64,000 bases of DNA. Source: Rotaria sordida (taxonomy: Eukaryota; Rotifera; Eurotatoria; Philodinida; Philodinidae). The notes below the pieces were generated by a model. That model saw only the letters and a list, made by a program, of their open reading frames with translations. It did not search any database and was not told the DNA's origin. Below are positions 25,304-38,800 of this stretch, in pieces. The DNA is taken from positions 1 through 64,000 of the forward strand of contig CAJNOL010001370.1 in the NCBI GenBank assembly GCA_905250125.1. Direction: 5' to 3'. Every line of letters starts with the position of its first letter. Position 1 is the stretch's first letter. Both the position numbers and the translations under genes were made by a program.

Positions 25304-27724
25304 ATAATTATTATTTTAATAAGCAATAATAAATACTTTAATCTGTCATCGACGATTAAATTATATATTTATTTATGTTCCTAGTCATCATTTTGTTCTT
25401 TTTCTTTTAATTAATTGAATGTTCTTATTATTATTATTATTATTTTTTTTTTGTTTGAAATATAAATAATATTAATTATTAAAAAATGAAAAGTAATATT
25501 TTGAAATAAGGACTGATTGAAAAGCAAGGAGGACAAAGCGAAAATTCTTTACTTCAGTATACTTCCAGGATATTTCAAAGCTATTCTCTAGAGTTTTTTA
25601 ACTATTTCAAATCTACTATCAATGTCTGTGACGATTGTATTAATTTGCATTCATCATATATAAGCTTGTATATATCTTCGAAGTACAGTAAGATATGAAA
25701 ATTTCGTTTTTTCTTCTTTGCTTGTACTTCATCCGTACTTCCCTTGCTTCTATAACACTGTTTAAAGTATTGTACAAATCTTTCTTTGTACTTTTCATAA
25801 CTGAATCTTGCAATTAAGTAATATCGACGAACTTATCAGGTATTATAGTAACTTCAAATTGTTTTTTAATCTAGATACGTAAATATTGCGTGAGTCAAAA
25901 TGATTATAACATCGGGTATTTTGTAAATATCTCAACATATGCAAATCCTATAATATTGAATTTTTGTCTGCAAAGATGTATCGTCAAATTCTCTAAAAGA
26001 ATAACAATGAATTATGCCTACCATTTTGATTTTTGTATTTATATTAGTCTATCTTGAAAGAATGGTTTTTTTTTCATAGGAATTAGATAAAAAATAAACC
26101 AATTTTTCCTCAAAAATATTCTTTTGGAAGTGTAAATATTTTTGCAATTCAAGTTCAAATGAACAAGCTAAATGTTTTTCTTTTTTTTTTTTATTAAAAA
26201 ATAAGATGAAGTATCGAATCTTCTAAAATATCTATTTAAATTGAAAAATGAATTATTCTGAAAATTTTCAATCTCTATCATTAAACGTACATCTACACCC
26301 ACATTCTATATCTACTATTTAAATTACACATAGCGATAAGTGCAATTGTTTATGATTATTAAATTGTATTTGAAGTATTTGTATAAAAATACTTTCAACG
26401 TTTGTTACACATGAACGGCTAGAAACAACTAGTAGAATTAATATTGTAATCGAGATAATTTAAATAGACAATGGAACTACTTAGATGATGAGAAAAAAAA
26501 AACATTGAGATAGTTGTAGATGACGGAAATATTGACAGAAATCAGTAAAGCAAATAAATTGTCGACTAAGATCGGTTGTTTGGTTGAAGGTCATTTTTAA
26601 AATATGCATAGTGAATATGACCGAAAATTTCATTTAATTGATAACAGTTGATGATTGCTTCTTTTATGAAGAATAACTCTGCTAAAAAAACTACGCAACA
26701 GACTGGTGAGAAAGTAATTTAGTTTATTAATCAATAAGTGTTTTGTGTCATTGCAAAAAAAAAAAGAAACGAGATGAGTTGACATGAAACATTACTCGAC
26801 AATATTATATCGATTATTTTCCTAAGATGTGACAGAAGAGAAAATAGACTGAATAATAAAATAATAAGAAGATAATTGTCAACACTGAATTGAAGTGGAA
26901 TTATTCCTTCAAAACTAAAAATAAAAAGTCAATAATTCGTTAGTCAAACAATAAAGAAAATCATAACGACAAATATCAAATAAATCATTTATATTAAATT
27001 TCTATCTTAAGTTTGCAGCGAATCTAAGACAAAAGTTAGTTCTCGTATATTGAATTAAGGCAAACACAAATGGAATAATCTCTAATCGATATATCACTTT
27101 TGTTATATTGATTAGTCACACAATGGAAACAATGTGCCAACAATGAATCATTACGGAAATAGTTACTTGAGTTATGATTTCGATCGAACATATACCAATA
27201 TGATTTATCAATAAAACATCATAAATTTGTATTTTTTAATAACAGATCTGATGATATTTGAACGAACATAGTTTTTATTTAATATAAATTATTCTTATAA
27301 AGTTACCTTTACAAAACATTATTGACAAACCTTTGCATGTCATAAACAAATTTTGAGTATCTTCAAAGTGATATTTTTTATGAATTCAAATCATTGCATG
27401 AATTGATGAACTACTCATACTAATATAAATGAAATATGTTTCCATTTCTAAATCAAAATAAAGTTGAATAAAGACCAATTTCGGTATACCATATTTCTAG
27501 TGTGCATCATATAAAATATCGGATAAATGCTTGTAAATATGTTGATAAACAAGGATCGAATCGAGAGAATAATCGATGTGGCCGTATGTATAGGTATCAA
27601 TGAAATAATCAATCACATCCCCACTCACATCGTTATTACCTTGAGTTCTTGTTAAAACGATTCTTGTGAGTAATCAGAAAATGTGATTTCAATTCACTAG
27701 AGAGCTTATCTGTTTTTCGCTACG

Positions 27725-27850
27725 TTGGTATTACATTTTGTGCTTCTCTCGGATGTGTATGATTATAAATACTGTTATAATAATAGCAATAGGAGATATA
27801 GCGATCAGGTACCTTAATTTTGATTATAAAAATTTTAAGAGTGCTCATGT
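27725..27850 (+). repeat. Dispersed 125-bp repeat, copy A
   Basis: Aligns base by base with 56463-56587: shared blocks include TTATTACAT/TATTACAT, CTTCTCTCGGATGTGTATG, TGTTATAA, ATAGGAGA and TTTTGATTATAAAA, ending near CTCATG. The copies are roughly 80% alike by eye. Both adjoin TGTGGG hairpins, which suggests they are parts of one element family. Confidence 0.8.
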
Positions 27851-27962
27851 TGGTGTGAGTGTGTGGGCGAATGAAGTAAAGACTCGTACCCACACCCGTA
27901 TTTATTAATGGATGTGGGTGTGGGTGTAGATTACGGGAAGAAACACACCCACACGTCCACAC
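27849..27962. repeat. Double TGTGGG-type hairpin
   Basis: GTGTGAGTGTGTGGGCG is followed by ACCCACACCC (27889-27898), then GATGTGGGTGTGGGTGT (27911) is followed by ACACACCCACACGTCCACACC. The two hairpins are in tandem with loops of 20-25 bases. Confidence 0.8.
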
Positions 27963-28306
27963 CAACGCTCTTGTTCGTTTTAGTGATTATCTTTGTAACA
28001 AAGAGCAAAATTTAGTAATTACATTGGATTGTTTGATTTAGTGGCTAAATGTTGAATATCTATCTACATTTTGGTCACACAAATCGCCCTCTTGCTCATT
28101 GTTGGACTGTGTGTGTGCGTATAATGTTATATTCTATTGGTTAACGCTTAGAAAAAATCTTCCATTTTCATTTGATCGAGTGTAACTTTTTTTTTTATAA
28201 TTAAATATTCATATGAGACTAGATTGATATAAATTATTGTGAAGGGATAGATTTTATTTTTGATACGAAAAGTTTTTAAAGAAAAAAAAATCACATAAGT
28301 TTTATT

Positions 28307-29270
28307 TTATGGAACAAATTGCTTAATAAACCATGCATAGAATTTGTAGTTACTTTCTGGTAAAGAAATTCTCTTTGTTTCTGATGTATTCACATTAAGA
28401 TAAGATATTCCATTAGAATAAGGCACAGTCATTATATTTGATGTATAATATAAACTATTAGCTATATCAAATGCCGAAAATTGAGTAAATAATAAATTAG
28501 TTTGATTAGAAACAGTTCCAACAACTTTTTCAATACTTCCTGTTGTTCTGTCTACTATTCCAATTTGTAAAGTCGTTCTATCTGTTTGATTTATATAGGC
28601 AGAGTACATTGAAAAAGTTTTATAAGTAAATCTGATATTAAGAGGAGAAAAATTTAATGGTACTCTCCAACTAATTCCACCACCATCGCTCGTATTAACA
28701 GCAGCATACATAAAATGATTATTTTCAAACATAATAAGAAAATATGTTCTACAAATTGGACAATAACTTGATATATCAGTTGGTTTAGCTCCAGATATTT
28801 GTCCTAAAATTTCCATTATTTGTATCGATTTCTACAATTTGTGTTAAATTTTTATCATTAGTTTCAGCATGTGCAAATAATTTATTATTGAATATATCAT
28901 ATTGAAGAGAAATAATTTCATTAGGAATTGAATTAAATGTATGTAAAAGCATACCATTTGTAGCATCAATTACACTTAATATTGTTTTATTTTGATTATT
29001 TATAGCTGACATAAATACAATATCATTTGAAGGATCATATGTCAATGGTACAATTTGATGTTTTCTTTTTTGAGGATTTCCAACATCATCGACATTTACT
29101 GTACTTAATATATTGTATTCGGATTTATCCAGATCAACGAATCCATAATAAACAATATCATTTTTATATATATCACCAAATAGAGCATGAATAATATGTT
29201 GATCTTCTTGCTCTGATTTACAGATTGATATGATCATGAATAAAATAATTATGATCAGAAATTTTTTCAT
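28307..29270 (-). pseudogene. Secreted beta-propeller-like protein, frameshifted
   Basis: Two overlapping minus-strand frames (29270-28785 and 28816-28307) read as one protein of about 320 residues broken by a single-base frameshift at about 28800, inside a T4 run. The first half has a signal peptide (MKKFLIIIILFMIISICKS) and segments such as TYDPSNDIVFMSAI and QYDIFNNKLFAHAE, with SVIDATNGMLLHTF and VEIDTNNG between them; these look like blades of a propeller. The second half continues in the same style (IGIVDRTTGSIEKVVGTV, SYLNVNTSETKRI) with several N-glycosylation sequons. I know no named family. The break may be a true pseudogene lesion or a homopolymer sequencing error. No intron explains it because the frames overlap. 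Confidence 0.65.
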
Positions 29271-29931
29271 TGTTTTTCGAATGATTATGTATTAAATTTT
29301 TAAATTATGAAGTTTCAAGAGTCAAAGCTCTTAAAATTATAAACGTTAAATATTGTTTGAAGTTAAAATTTTGTTTGTCCTACATATATCTTCAAGGTTT
29401 TAGCTACTATTTATTCTTTTTTTTTTCATGTTTGATAGCAGAAATTCAGAGTCATTCTTTTATCAAAACAGTTTAGATATTATTTTACATAAGAATCTAA
29501 CTATTTATACGAAAGGAAAAAATAAACTATTAGTCATGTCAGATAATCGTTTTCGACTTTAATGAGTACATCTTATTCACATAATTTTTGAAAAAATATA
29601 TTACCAACGTAAAAATTTTACAAACGACAACATTAGTTTAGAATAAATCATCAATTACTTCCTATATCGCCAATTTTTCACCAAAACTAATAATTCGAAC
29701 ACTTTGCTCCTTTCCAAACAAACTTTGAAAAGCATACGGTGGGCAGCATGCGGAGGAGATCAAAAATTTTAAATATGCATTTTTTGTTCGTTGTGTTCCA
29801 ATTTCGAGCGTCTCGATAGTCATCAAATTTCTAGCACTTGAAAACTGCATACTATCGGACAGTCGATTTCCATTGCTCAAACATGTTTTAACATCTCATA
29901 ACTCATCAAAGTTTCGATTACTCGGTAAGAC

Positions 29932-30000
29932 GATGTGTGGGTGGTTGCGGATGTCGTTAACGCGTAGATGAATGTCGACAGCCACACCAACACCCCACAT
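29932..30000. repeat. Degenerate TGTGGG-type hairpin
   Basis: GATGTGTGGGTGGTTGCGGATGTCG (29932) faces CGACAGCCACACCAACACCCCACATC. The pairing is interrupted, but both arms keep the GTGGGTG / CACCCCAC signature. Confidence 0.65.
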
Positions 30001-30969
30001 CTATAGCATTTTTTTTATCTTTTTCATTTTCTTTTCTACGTAAAGTAGCTACTAATTAAAATAAAGGAACAAAAACAACAAATTCAATTAATTGTTCAAA
30101 TCGACGTCAATTTTCAGCATCAATTGGTACTAATATTATTTGAAATAGACGAATTAATATAGTTCTCTTGCCGATTGAAAATAGGCATATTTTTTTAATA
30201 TAATGCGGCTTATTTTTCAACCAATATTGGTTAAGTTCTTTTTTGAAGCAGCTATTCAAACTTGGAAACAAACAATCTCAATAACAATAGGTAATAGCAG
30301 AAGAAGCAATACACAAAAAAACACAACAAAAAAAAATGAAGAACAAGAAAACTATTATCCATTTCAAAATAAAGTGGACTCGATTGTTTGTTTAATAACT
30401 CTGCAACGCTGATAGCTATCGAATTGCAGTTTTCACCGTTAGACAAAGGGTACCTGGGAGTACCTGTATAGCTGAGAGTCAATGAGCTTTGGAAGTTTTA
30501 TAGAAGTTGTGCAAATGTTTTTTTTTTTATAAAACTCTGACTGGCTCTTTTGATTACATACATTCTTAATTTCAATTTAGCCAAATTGTCGCCGAGCATT
30601 TGCTCTATAAACGTTGAAAGTTACAGTCTTCTCTCATGTGTCTCTGAGATACAAGAAAAAATCTCCTGAAATCGAATGATGATTAATTTTCAAAATTTTC
30701 TGCCTCAGACCTCTCATCCATAAAGGTAATAGAATCGACTGATTATTGTAACGTTATTAGTTAGATGATTGAAGATCTTTGATTTTCGTCACATCATCTC
30801 GTGTATGTCTATTTCTGTCGATCTTCACTAATCGATTCAAAAGAAACATTCATTTTTTACTCGTTCATGTTTATTTTTTTTTCTGTATATTTGATCACAA
30901 CGACATATGTATGCATCAGAGAAGTTGTCACAAGTGTAAATGGTACAGAAGAGGGACGAATACAAATTA

Positions 30970-31155
30970 TCACTCAGAAATACCAGACTCATTGTCATCT
31001 GTTGCTGCTGAATCTTCTGCTTCGTCAATTTCAATCAATTGTGGCTCAATATTGTTTTCGACAATAGCATCGGCTGATTTGAAAATATTCTCAACTTTGT
31101 ATGTATGCTTGATGAAGCTTTGTGGTAAATCTTCATCAACAGCACATAGGATATC
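30970..31155 (-). pseudogene. Possible orphan 3' exon of an unknown acidic protein
   Basis: A 62-codon minus-strand frame starts just after an acceptor-like GATCTAG and ends at TGA (30970-30972). It reads DILCAVDEDLPQSFIKHTYK and ends with an acidic tail (EIDEAEDSAATDDNESGISE), with codon use unlike random sequence. No upstream exon with a matching donor was found within 100 bp. It could be the last exon of a decayed gene. No family recognised. Confidence 0.3.
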
Positions 31156-31438
31156 CTAGATCAGGATTCGAGTATTTCCCAGCGCGATTCGTACTGAAGC
31201 CGGTTCCAAGTAGATCTCGATGAGATCTATCGATTCGACTACTTTTCTCCCGAAAAAACCTTCCATCGCAATAAAAATCCCACTTTACTGCAAAAACTAA
31301 ATGAAACAACCGAAAAAAACCGAATAAACCGTCTCGATTTGCTCGCCTGCCGGTCCAACTAAACCAATGATGACTTTAGATAGATCTCGACGAGAGCTCT
31401 TGAATGGACGCCTTTTGAGTTCAATTTGATGCTCGCAG

Positions 31439-31500
31439 GGTGTGGATGTGGGCGTGGCTCTGAGAGAATAGAAGATCATCCACACGCCACACTCACACCC
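31439..31500. repeat. TGTGGG-type hairpin
   Basis: GGTGTGGATGTGGGCGTGG and CCACACGCCACACTCACACCC are near-complements. The loop contains AGAAGATCATC, a sequence that recurs in loops of other copies (50934, 62209; inverted at 42666). Confidence 0.8.
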
Positions 31501-31540
31501 TTTATTTAAATATTAATCTTGTGTGTTTAAAATAGACGAA

Positions 31541-31773
31541 ATTCTGTGTGACTAATTTTTGACGCTGCAATCAAAATCATTTTTTGATATATGATCAATT
31601 CCTTTCTTAATGCCATCAATTAATGAATCTTTGTTTTTAACTTTATCTCATTATTTGGCCATCGATTATGGTTTTAGATACAGTTCATTATTCAAAACAA
31701 AAAGACAATGAATTGATCATGCATCAGAAGATGATTTTGATCCCGGTGTCAAAAAATAGTCGCACAGAATTTT
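31541..31773. repeat. Foldback/MITE-like element with about 61-bp inverted ends
   Basis: The left end ATTCTGTGTGACTAATTTTTG continues with a TCAAAATCAT block and ATGATCAATTC. It matches the reverse complement of 31711-31773, which ends in GACACCGGGATCA-type and GTCGCACAGAAT sequence. The loop is about 105 bp. Outside the arms the similarity stops sharply. Confidence 0.85.
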
Positions 31774-33608
31774 TGTTAATTTTGTAAACAATAGTTCTTT
31801 TCACGCTGCATCTTGTGGTATATTTTGTTTCACTAAAACAACATATTAACTGATGAAAAAATGAAATGAAAAAAGGTAGTTTTTTTTTGTCCGAAGAAGA
31901 TTATCAAGATCAATTACGTATAATTTTCAAGATTATCATTTTTTCAATTTTTTTTAATTCTGGATTTTTTTCCTCATATTACTGTTTGTTGTGTCATATC
32001 AATTAGTTCAAATTATGAGCGGGAAACGTGACATGACACAACAAAAAGTAATGCGAGAAAAAAAAATGCAAGTTCAAAAAGAATTGAAAAAAATAACAAT
32101 CTTGGAAATTATTCGTATGTGGTTCAGAAAGTTTTACTGTTTTAAAAGACCGACGGAGATAATATTCGTTGAACAGAATATATAGTTTTGTAGGGAATTC
32201 CACGGCGAATCTTCTACAGAAAGGCTCAAGTCTGAGTGATCAAAAATTCTATATTGTATACCAAAAATACGATTCGCAATCATTTTTTCGTTGGTAGTAT
32301 GTTCAACTAACGGTGCGTCTCTGGAAGGGCACTGTATGTTTTTGGCAAAAACTAGTTCGATGTTGTCTTTCCCTTTTTTTGTGAACTATTCATGCTACAA
32401 TAAAGTTCAATATAGAAAGAAGAAGATCGGGATAACATGTCGAAAAATTTATGAGACTGAGACTGAAAACTTCGTTTCGTACATTTCTATTCTGAAGATC
32501 CGAATTTGCGTATTGTAGTCACGAGTACACATCTTTTGACATGAATGAACTTAAATTGGAGTTGAATTTTCTGACAGTATATATTCTTCTTTTTTTGCAT
32601 CAAGTTACAAAATTAGTAGAATTCATCGGTCGATAACTTACTGGCCAGTAAAGATGTTTTCATTTTGGCATGGTTGAATGATATTATATCCTCTTTCTTT
32701 TTATCTCTTATAAGGTGATAGTTCTATTATGATTTCTTTACAATGGGAAAAACTTTTCATGATAGATTAACCATTGGCTATAGCCACATCTTCTTTTCGT
32801 TTACTATCAACAATTAAAAAACCTGCATCGTAGAGAACGAAATCACCTTTAACGTTTGTAATTCGTTTCTCGATGTTGTAGATTTCATTTAGATTTTATA
32901 TCACAATTTGGAAAATGATTTTGATTTGAAACAAAAATTTCTTTTTTCTATTTTGAGAAGTCAGCTAGACAGAAATCTGTCGGAAATAGTATGCAGCTGG
33001 AATGAAACATGTTCGGTTCGAAATCTAGGCCATTCTTAATAAACATTCTATGAAAACACGATAGAGAGGAATATGTCAGAGGCTTTTTGCCGTTAATATT
33101 CCTCAAAAATGACCTAGATCTCGGAAATTTACGTACAAGTGGTACTTTTCATCTTGACTACTAGTAATTGCCAGTATTCTTCGGTCTAGCTTATGACTCA
33201 AAATGACAAAAAAGCTTTTTCCAGAAAAGTGGTATAAATCCCATGGATTCATATTATATCTGTTGATCTGATTCGAATTATCATTGACTATATTCCAACT
33301 CTAGTATAATTAGAATGTGATCATCAGCGCTTGTAAATGTCATATATCTAAATGACTTTGACGGTTCGGAACTGTCATTCTCTCTGTACTGATGATATAT
33401 CTATGTTTAACTAGAGTAAAACTATATATACGCAGGTGTATCTCGTGCATGTCACAACTCCATAATAGAAAATGTAGGGCCTGCATGAAAATCTGACAGT
33501 AATACACATAAAAAAAGACCTCATTAACATTATTAGAAAATGTTAGAAGTTGTGTTTAATATAAGTGTGCGTATTTTGTTTTCAGTGCTTTGATTGCAAG
33601 TTAGATTG

Positions 33609-34663
33609 ATGTCATCGTCGTCGACTACGGAGTTTTTTCGGAACGCCAACCAACAGATCAGTATCTACTTGGGCTTATTTGTTTTTATTACAGGAATAGT
33701 CGGCGGATTTCTCAATATTATCGTTTTCACGTCATTAAAAACATTTCGAGAAACTTCATGTGCATTTTATCTAACAATCGTCTCAATTGCCAATATTGGG
33801 GCAATGGTTTTTGGAGTTCTCTTTCGATCTCTTGCTGATGGCTTCAAATTGAATCCATTAGGCGTATCATGGTTTTGCAAGATTCGCACCTTTGCCGTAT
33901 CATTGTGTATAATTATGTCTTTGACCAGCATATGTTTGGCAACAATCGATCAATTCTTTTCAATTACTCACCCGCATTTGAGTAGTTTACGATTAGCTCA
34001 TCGAAACACTGCTATTGCTACTCTCATTTGGGTTTTGCATAGTATTTTACTTCTCATCTATTACGAGACATCTTCTGGCAACTGTTTAATTCTAAATTCA
34101 GCTTATTCGAAATATTATAGTCGTTTCTATTTTCCAATTCTTCTTGAATGTTTACCCACTTTCATTATGATCACATTTGCTCTACTGGCTTTTTATAATG
34201 TTCGCACTTTAGCTACTCGTCAAGTGCATATTGTACGATTGAGTCGAGATCAACAATTGACTGCAATGGTTCTTGTACAAGTTCTAATCAATGTGATCTT
34301 AGCTTTTCCCTTTATTGTAGTCTATATCTACCAACAAAATACACCGGTCATAGAGCCAGAACAAATGATGCGCTATCAATTTATTTACAATGCTGCACTT
34401 TACTTTTTCTACGAAAGCTTTGCAGTAAGTCTCATGTATAGCATAGACACAAAACAATCCCCCCGTTTTTCATCTAATTTTAGAGTCCATTCTACATTTA
34501 TTGTTGTGTATCAAAGCGTTTTCGGAAGCAAGTCCTCTACGTACTTATTAATGCTCATTTAAACCGATGGGAACAAGAGGTCAACAGATTAAACAACAAC
34601 CAAATTGTACCTCATACAGAAGACACTGCGCCTGATCGATACCGGAACGAACAAACACAATGA
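33609..34663 (+). CDS. Divergent class A-like GPCR (rotifer expansion type)
   Basis: Two exons, 33609-34424 and 34484-34663, with a 59-bp GT-AG intron; 996 nt, 331 residues. The start is ATG 33609 (MSSSSTTEFF); an upstream in-frame TTG at 33594 is not used. Seven hydrophobic segments are visible: GIVGGFLNIIVF in TM1, a Cys before TM3 (SWFCKIR), ATIDQFFSITHP in place of the DRY box, and TM7 with FYESFA joined across the intron to SPFYIYCCVSKRFRKQ. Reading on without splicing would lose the normal TM7 end, so the spliced form is preferred. The ligand is unknown. A short N-terminus without EGF domains separates it from the receptor at the left of the window. Confidence 0.85.
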
Positions 34664-34949
34664 CTGTCGAAGAAATTGCACACTATTAAATATGACCAGC
34701 GATGTGCGAGACTAGGACATAAAAGAAAAAAGTTGTAGGTTCATGAAAATGACCGACTTTTTTAGACCTGTAAAGATTGTATGTATGTCTGTATGTGTAT
34801 ATGTGTATGTCTTCAAGACAGAAAATATATAAACAAATTGCGAAGCATTGCAGCTGAAGCTGTCATTTCTGAGGCAAACAAATATCATACAACTAACGTC
34901 ATGCAACACGAATTTAAAAGCTTATCAGCGCAATCTCTATGGAGTTAAG

Positions 34950-35024
34950 AGTGGGTGTGGGTGTGTGTCGATGTATGTTGTCTCTCAATCCAAATCCGCA
35001 CCTATACTCACACCCCACACCCAG
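34950..35024. repeat. TGTGGG-type hairpin
   Basis: GAGTGGGTGTGGGTGTGTGTC (34950) faces ACTCACACCCCACACCCAG near 35005-35024, separated by about 35 bases. Confidence 0.75.
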
Positions 35025-35240
35025 TCGCAACCATAGCCATAGCTGTCATGGAATCGATTCCCGATTGAAGCATATCTTTTTCAATCTGTTTGTTCATCGA
35101 AATTCAAAGGAAGTAAAAATAAGTAATGTAAAATTTTATTACATGTACTGCTTTCTATCCTTTGTATAATTGAGTTCACAAGTGAATATCTTTGCTATTA
35201 CGATAGAGAATCAGAACGATAGAGTTTCAAATTCCTATTT

Positions 35241-35441
35241 GTGCGTCTTGTGACGTATGTGGGCGAATTCGAGAGGTCAATTATCTATTGTGAAGGATTC
35301 CTTGATAAAAAGAACGTGGATCAAACTGATGTTCGCAACAGTTTAGGACAAATCTATGCTCTTATAAGTGGTCATGACGCTAGATTGGCTATGGATAGAT
35401 TACGCATCTACATCCTGTTTACCTTCGCAAGAGCTCCTTGA
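35241..35441 (+). pseudogene. Possible fragment of a TPR-repeat protein
   Basis: The frame around 35247-35410 reads YVGEFERSIIYCEGFLDKK followed by DVRNSLGQIYALISGHDARLAMD, which resembles the helix A / helix B spacing of one tetratricopeptide repeat in kinesin-light-chain-like proteins common in bdelloids (from memory). There is no second repeat and no clear gene around it. A hairpin lies at each side (34950 and 35704). Probably a decayed fragment. Confidence 0.3.
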
Positions 35442-35703
35442 GATATGTTTTCTGTTTTCTCTGCAAGTGATAACGATCTCTCCTCACTGTGAAACACAGA
35501 GAACGATCAGAGAAACGTAAAATAACATTGCCTTCATTTTTTACTTCTTTTATCACTCATCCTCAACAAAATATTCTTTATGTTATTCTCCATCTTCTTC
35601 TTTCTCGACTATTCTACTGCCTGATTCTCCAGTTACGGCCATTCAATACTATCAATGTTCAACTGATGGATCGTTCTTCTGTGCAAGGTTTTCATAAGAA
35701 GAC

Positions 35704-35809
35704 GGGTGTAAGCGTGTGGTACAGGATGTGGAAGTGGGTATGGGTACGATTATTCCAACGGTCGGATTCACATCCTAAGGCACATCTATACCCACACTCA
35801 CACCGACAC
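35704..35809. repeat. Long imperfect TGTGGG-type hairpin
   Basis: GGGTGTAAGCGTGTGGTACAG then GATGTGGAAGTGGGTATGGGT on the left face TACCCACACTCACACCGACAC-like sequence and CACATCCTAAGGCACATC on the right. The arms span about 45 bases with mismatches. Confidence 0.7.
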
Positions 35810-38800
35810 ATCGAAATAATTCGATTCGATTCGATATATGGTAATGTTATCGACAAGCAAACTTTGGAAATGTTTTTAGAAAAATGTTGATTGTAAAATG
35901 TAAGAGAACAAAATGATAAGTGTACGATTGATTGTATATTTTGATTTATTTTTTCTTATGGGATTGGTGCGAAAGAAAGTGAACATTAACTCATTTCGTC
36001 CAACATTATTTAGTTGGTTTCTTCTTTCAAACAGGTCACATAAGAAAAGATGAAAGTTGCATGTTTGTCAATTTAGTCCCCTTTATTTTCTTAAGATGCA
36101 ACGAAGAAAAAAGTTAATATCTTTGAGAGACTTAGAGGTTTAGTTTTTCAAATAAATGTAAACTATTCACAAAAAAAAGTAACTGAAAGTAAAAATAAAA
36201 TGGTGAAGTGATTCTTAATTTATAAATCACATTTTTTTGTTCTAACTTGGATTTACCATCGACTTCTACAATAAGTAAAATAAGTGGCAGAAATGGTTAT
36301 ATGCACACAAGTTTTGTTCAATTTAAGTAGAAACTATTATTTCAGCAGTACGTAAATCTAAGCCTAGCACTAAGTTAATTGCTTCATAACCACAAGTTTT
36401 GTTGATCAAATCGAGACAGTGTCAGACCAAAATGAGGGAAAATACGTCCCTACACTTCATGCAGTAACATATCATGAATACAAAAATGAGGCAAACTACA
36501 TCAAAGTACAATTAGTTCAAAACCGTTTAGACTTTATCCTTAATTTAGGAAAAAAAATTATTGATATAAGTGAGGTTAATAAACAATGTCTTATAGTTCT
36601 ATTAATTGAATAAGAAATAATTATTGTTAATAATGTTCATGTTTCATATTATGCTCTTGTTAAATTTTATATACTTGGTCATTTGGTTTAGCATCTTATT
36701 GATGGTACAATCGATTATTTAGACAAACGTCAGATGACAATACGTAATCTATACTTATGTCAATATACTTCTTCAATTTTTCAAGAATTTACCTATTGCA
36801 AAAGACATTATTGTTTAATTTGATACATATATTATAATTGTAGACATTGATCAATTTTTATAATTTTTTTTTTATTTCGTTTCTTTTAATTCAATCAATT
36901 TGATTTATTTCAGAATAAAGTTTATTCAAAGATTTTTTTTTCTTTTTTGAAAATATTATATTCATTTCTTGATATTTATAAATAAAGTTGTATATTATGA
37001 TATACAATAATCTCTAGTAAACTACAGAAAAAAAAATCTTGGTTGCTAGTACATGTCAACTATCATTATTGTTCTATCCAATAAGTACTAAACGTACCAC
37101 CACGCGTACAGAATGTTATGTACACGTGCTAAGGACGTTTGGTTGACAAGAATATCTCATCCAGATGTTCTGTGGTTATCGTTATAATCATCGAGTTCTA
37201 TTCATTGATAAATTGACAAAATAGTCGTAAAATTACTGAAAAGTCACGAGATAGATTTAATTATAGATTTACTTTTCAATTTAAATATAAATCTAATATA
37301 ATAATAATTCAATATGAGAAAAATTTCAGTTTTCATCTATTAATAAAATTTTTAAATGGAAATTTGAGAAAAAAAAGTCAAAATATCAAATAATGCCATA
37401 ATTTATGTGAATTAACAAAAATCTATTTTTAGATATCAACAATAGATGGAATTTTTTTTTTGTTTTCTCAGTCATCAGTAATATCAATTAATAATTATAA
37501 AGTCTAGTGTAATGATATGTAAAATATCATGTGATTCAATAATTCATACATTATCAATTACCGATAAATTTAGTTTTAATTAATTGTTTATTCTTGTTCA
37601 TATTACTCAATATCCATTGTATTTCTACTTGTTAATCTTTTAATGAATATAACGGCAAACCAAATGTTTCATCATTCAGAATTTACTAGATAACAATAAC
37701 ATATTAACGAGAGAAGAAGAACACACATATGTCCTTCATATGGTACTACATCCTTTCATAGATATCAGAACAATCATTCAGTTTACGAAGGAAAGTAATC
37801 GATAGAAAGAACAATGTAATCTCCGCAGTTGTTTATCGTTTTACCTTAACCAACCCAACAGCATATGTCCCGAATTCCATTTGCTCTGTTCCGCTTTTAT
37901 TTTCAGAATATATCGGTTCCGAGTGTCTTGCGGATAGAGCCTGTTACGTTGGTTCTGAACTTGCTCGAGTTTGGTCATAAAATTTTGTATACGACAGACC
38001 TTACTTACATAATAGAATAATGAAGATTTTTCAAAATTCGTGTCTATTTCACAGAACTCTAGATATTATTCATTTATAAATATCTCAATTTGTATGTCTT
38101 AATCATAAATGAGGTTCTGTTGTTCGGATGATTATTCAATACATGAAGTGTAAATTATATATGTAAGAATAAATATATTTACGTGATTTATGCAGATGAT
38201 AATTTATTTAAGATACAAAATGAATTTTTCTTAGAAATTTATTTAGTTGAAAAAAAAAGAATCTAAAATAAGAACAAAATTGAGCATCATCATTATTAAA
38301 TAACGCTAGTCAAAAAAAACTGCTATAGTCAACACAATCAAATTTGTTTTACGTATTCACTTACGATGAATATACACTTGGTGCTTTATGTTAGGCATAT
38401 CGAACAAAATATCTTTAAAAAGAATTGTTAAATCGTTGGACAGTTATCTGCTGCTCGAGCAATCATGCTTAAATATGTATCGTTGCGAGTTGCAAGTAGA
38501 GAAACAATCGAATTATTATCTTACATGTAGATGTATTTGACTGAGTCTTAAACTGGCTAGCAAATCATGGTTCATCTGACTTCATAGAGATTATTAATGT
38601 GAAAGATATTAGATGCTATGATAAATTTTCAGAAACATTCTACTATAGATAATCATTCTTGTTTTCTTTTGAACTCATCTCTTTAAATACCATACGTCAT
38701 CTTCTGCATTATGTTCTACTCTTGTTTTGTCTTCCTTGAAAGATATTAATTCTTGTGTTTTTCTTTCGTTGATATTATTGTATATTCCTCTAACAGATAG

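Larger units (their letters stand above)
25304..28306. other. 3 kb intergenic, mostly featureless
   Basis: An (ATT)n run lies at about 25427-25445. No exon was recognised on either strand. The right end holds a dispersed repeat (27725-27850) and a double TGTGGG hairpin (27849-27962), listed separately. Confidence 0.4.
29271..33608. other. 4.3 kb region without an intact gene
   Basis: Holds two TGTGGG hairpins (29932-30000, 31439-31500), a foldback element (31541-31773) and a possible orphan exon (30970-31155). Base composition at 29650-31500 is less AT-rich than elsewhere. Several 60-80 codon frames here have no domain or start context and were not called. Confidence 0.4.

Noticed and set aside
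25039..25326. Val-rich protein antisense to SNX17
   Set aside because: It is produced by the (AAC)n microsatellite read in reverse, and SNX17 is convincingly coding on the other strand.
29662..29880. 72-codon minus-strand frame
   Set aside because: No recognisable domain or repeat, no supporting splice sites; likely chance in a less AT-rich stretch.
31991..32185. Lys-rich 64-codon frame as a small gene
   Set aside because: Composition follows poly-A runs; no stop-flanking splice sites or homologue recalled.
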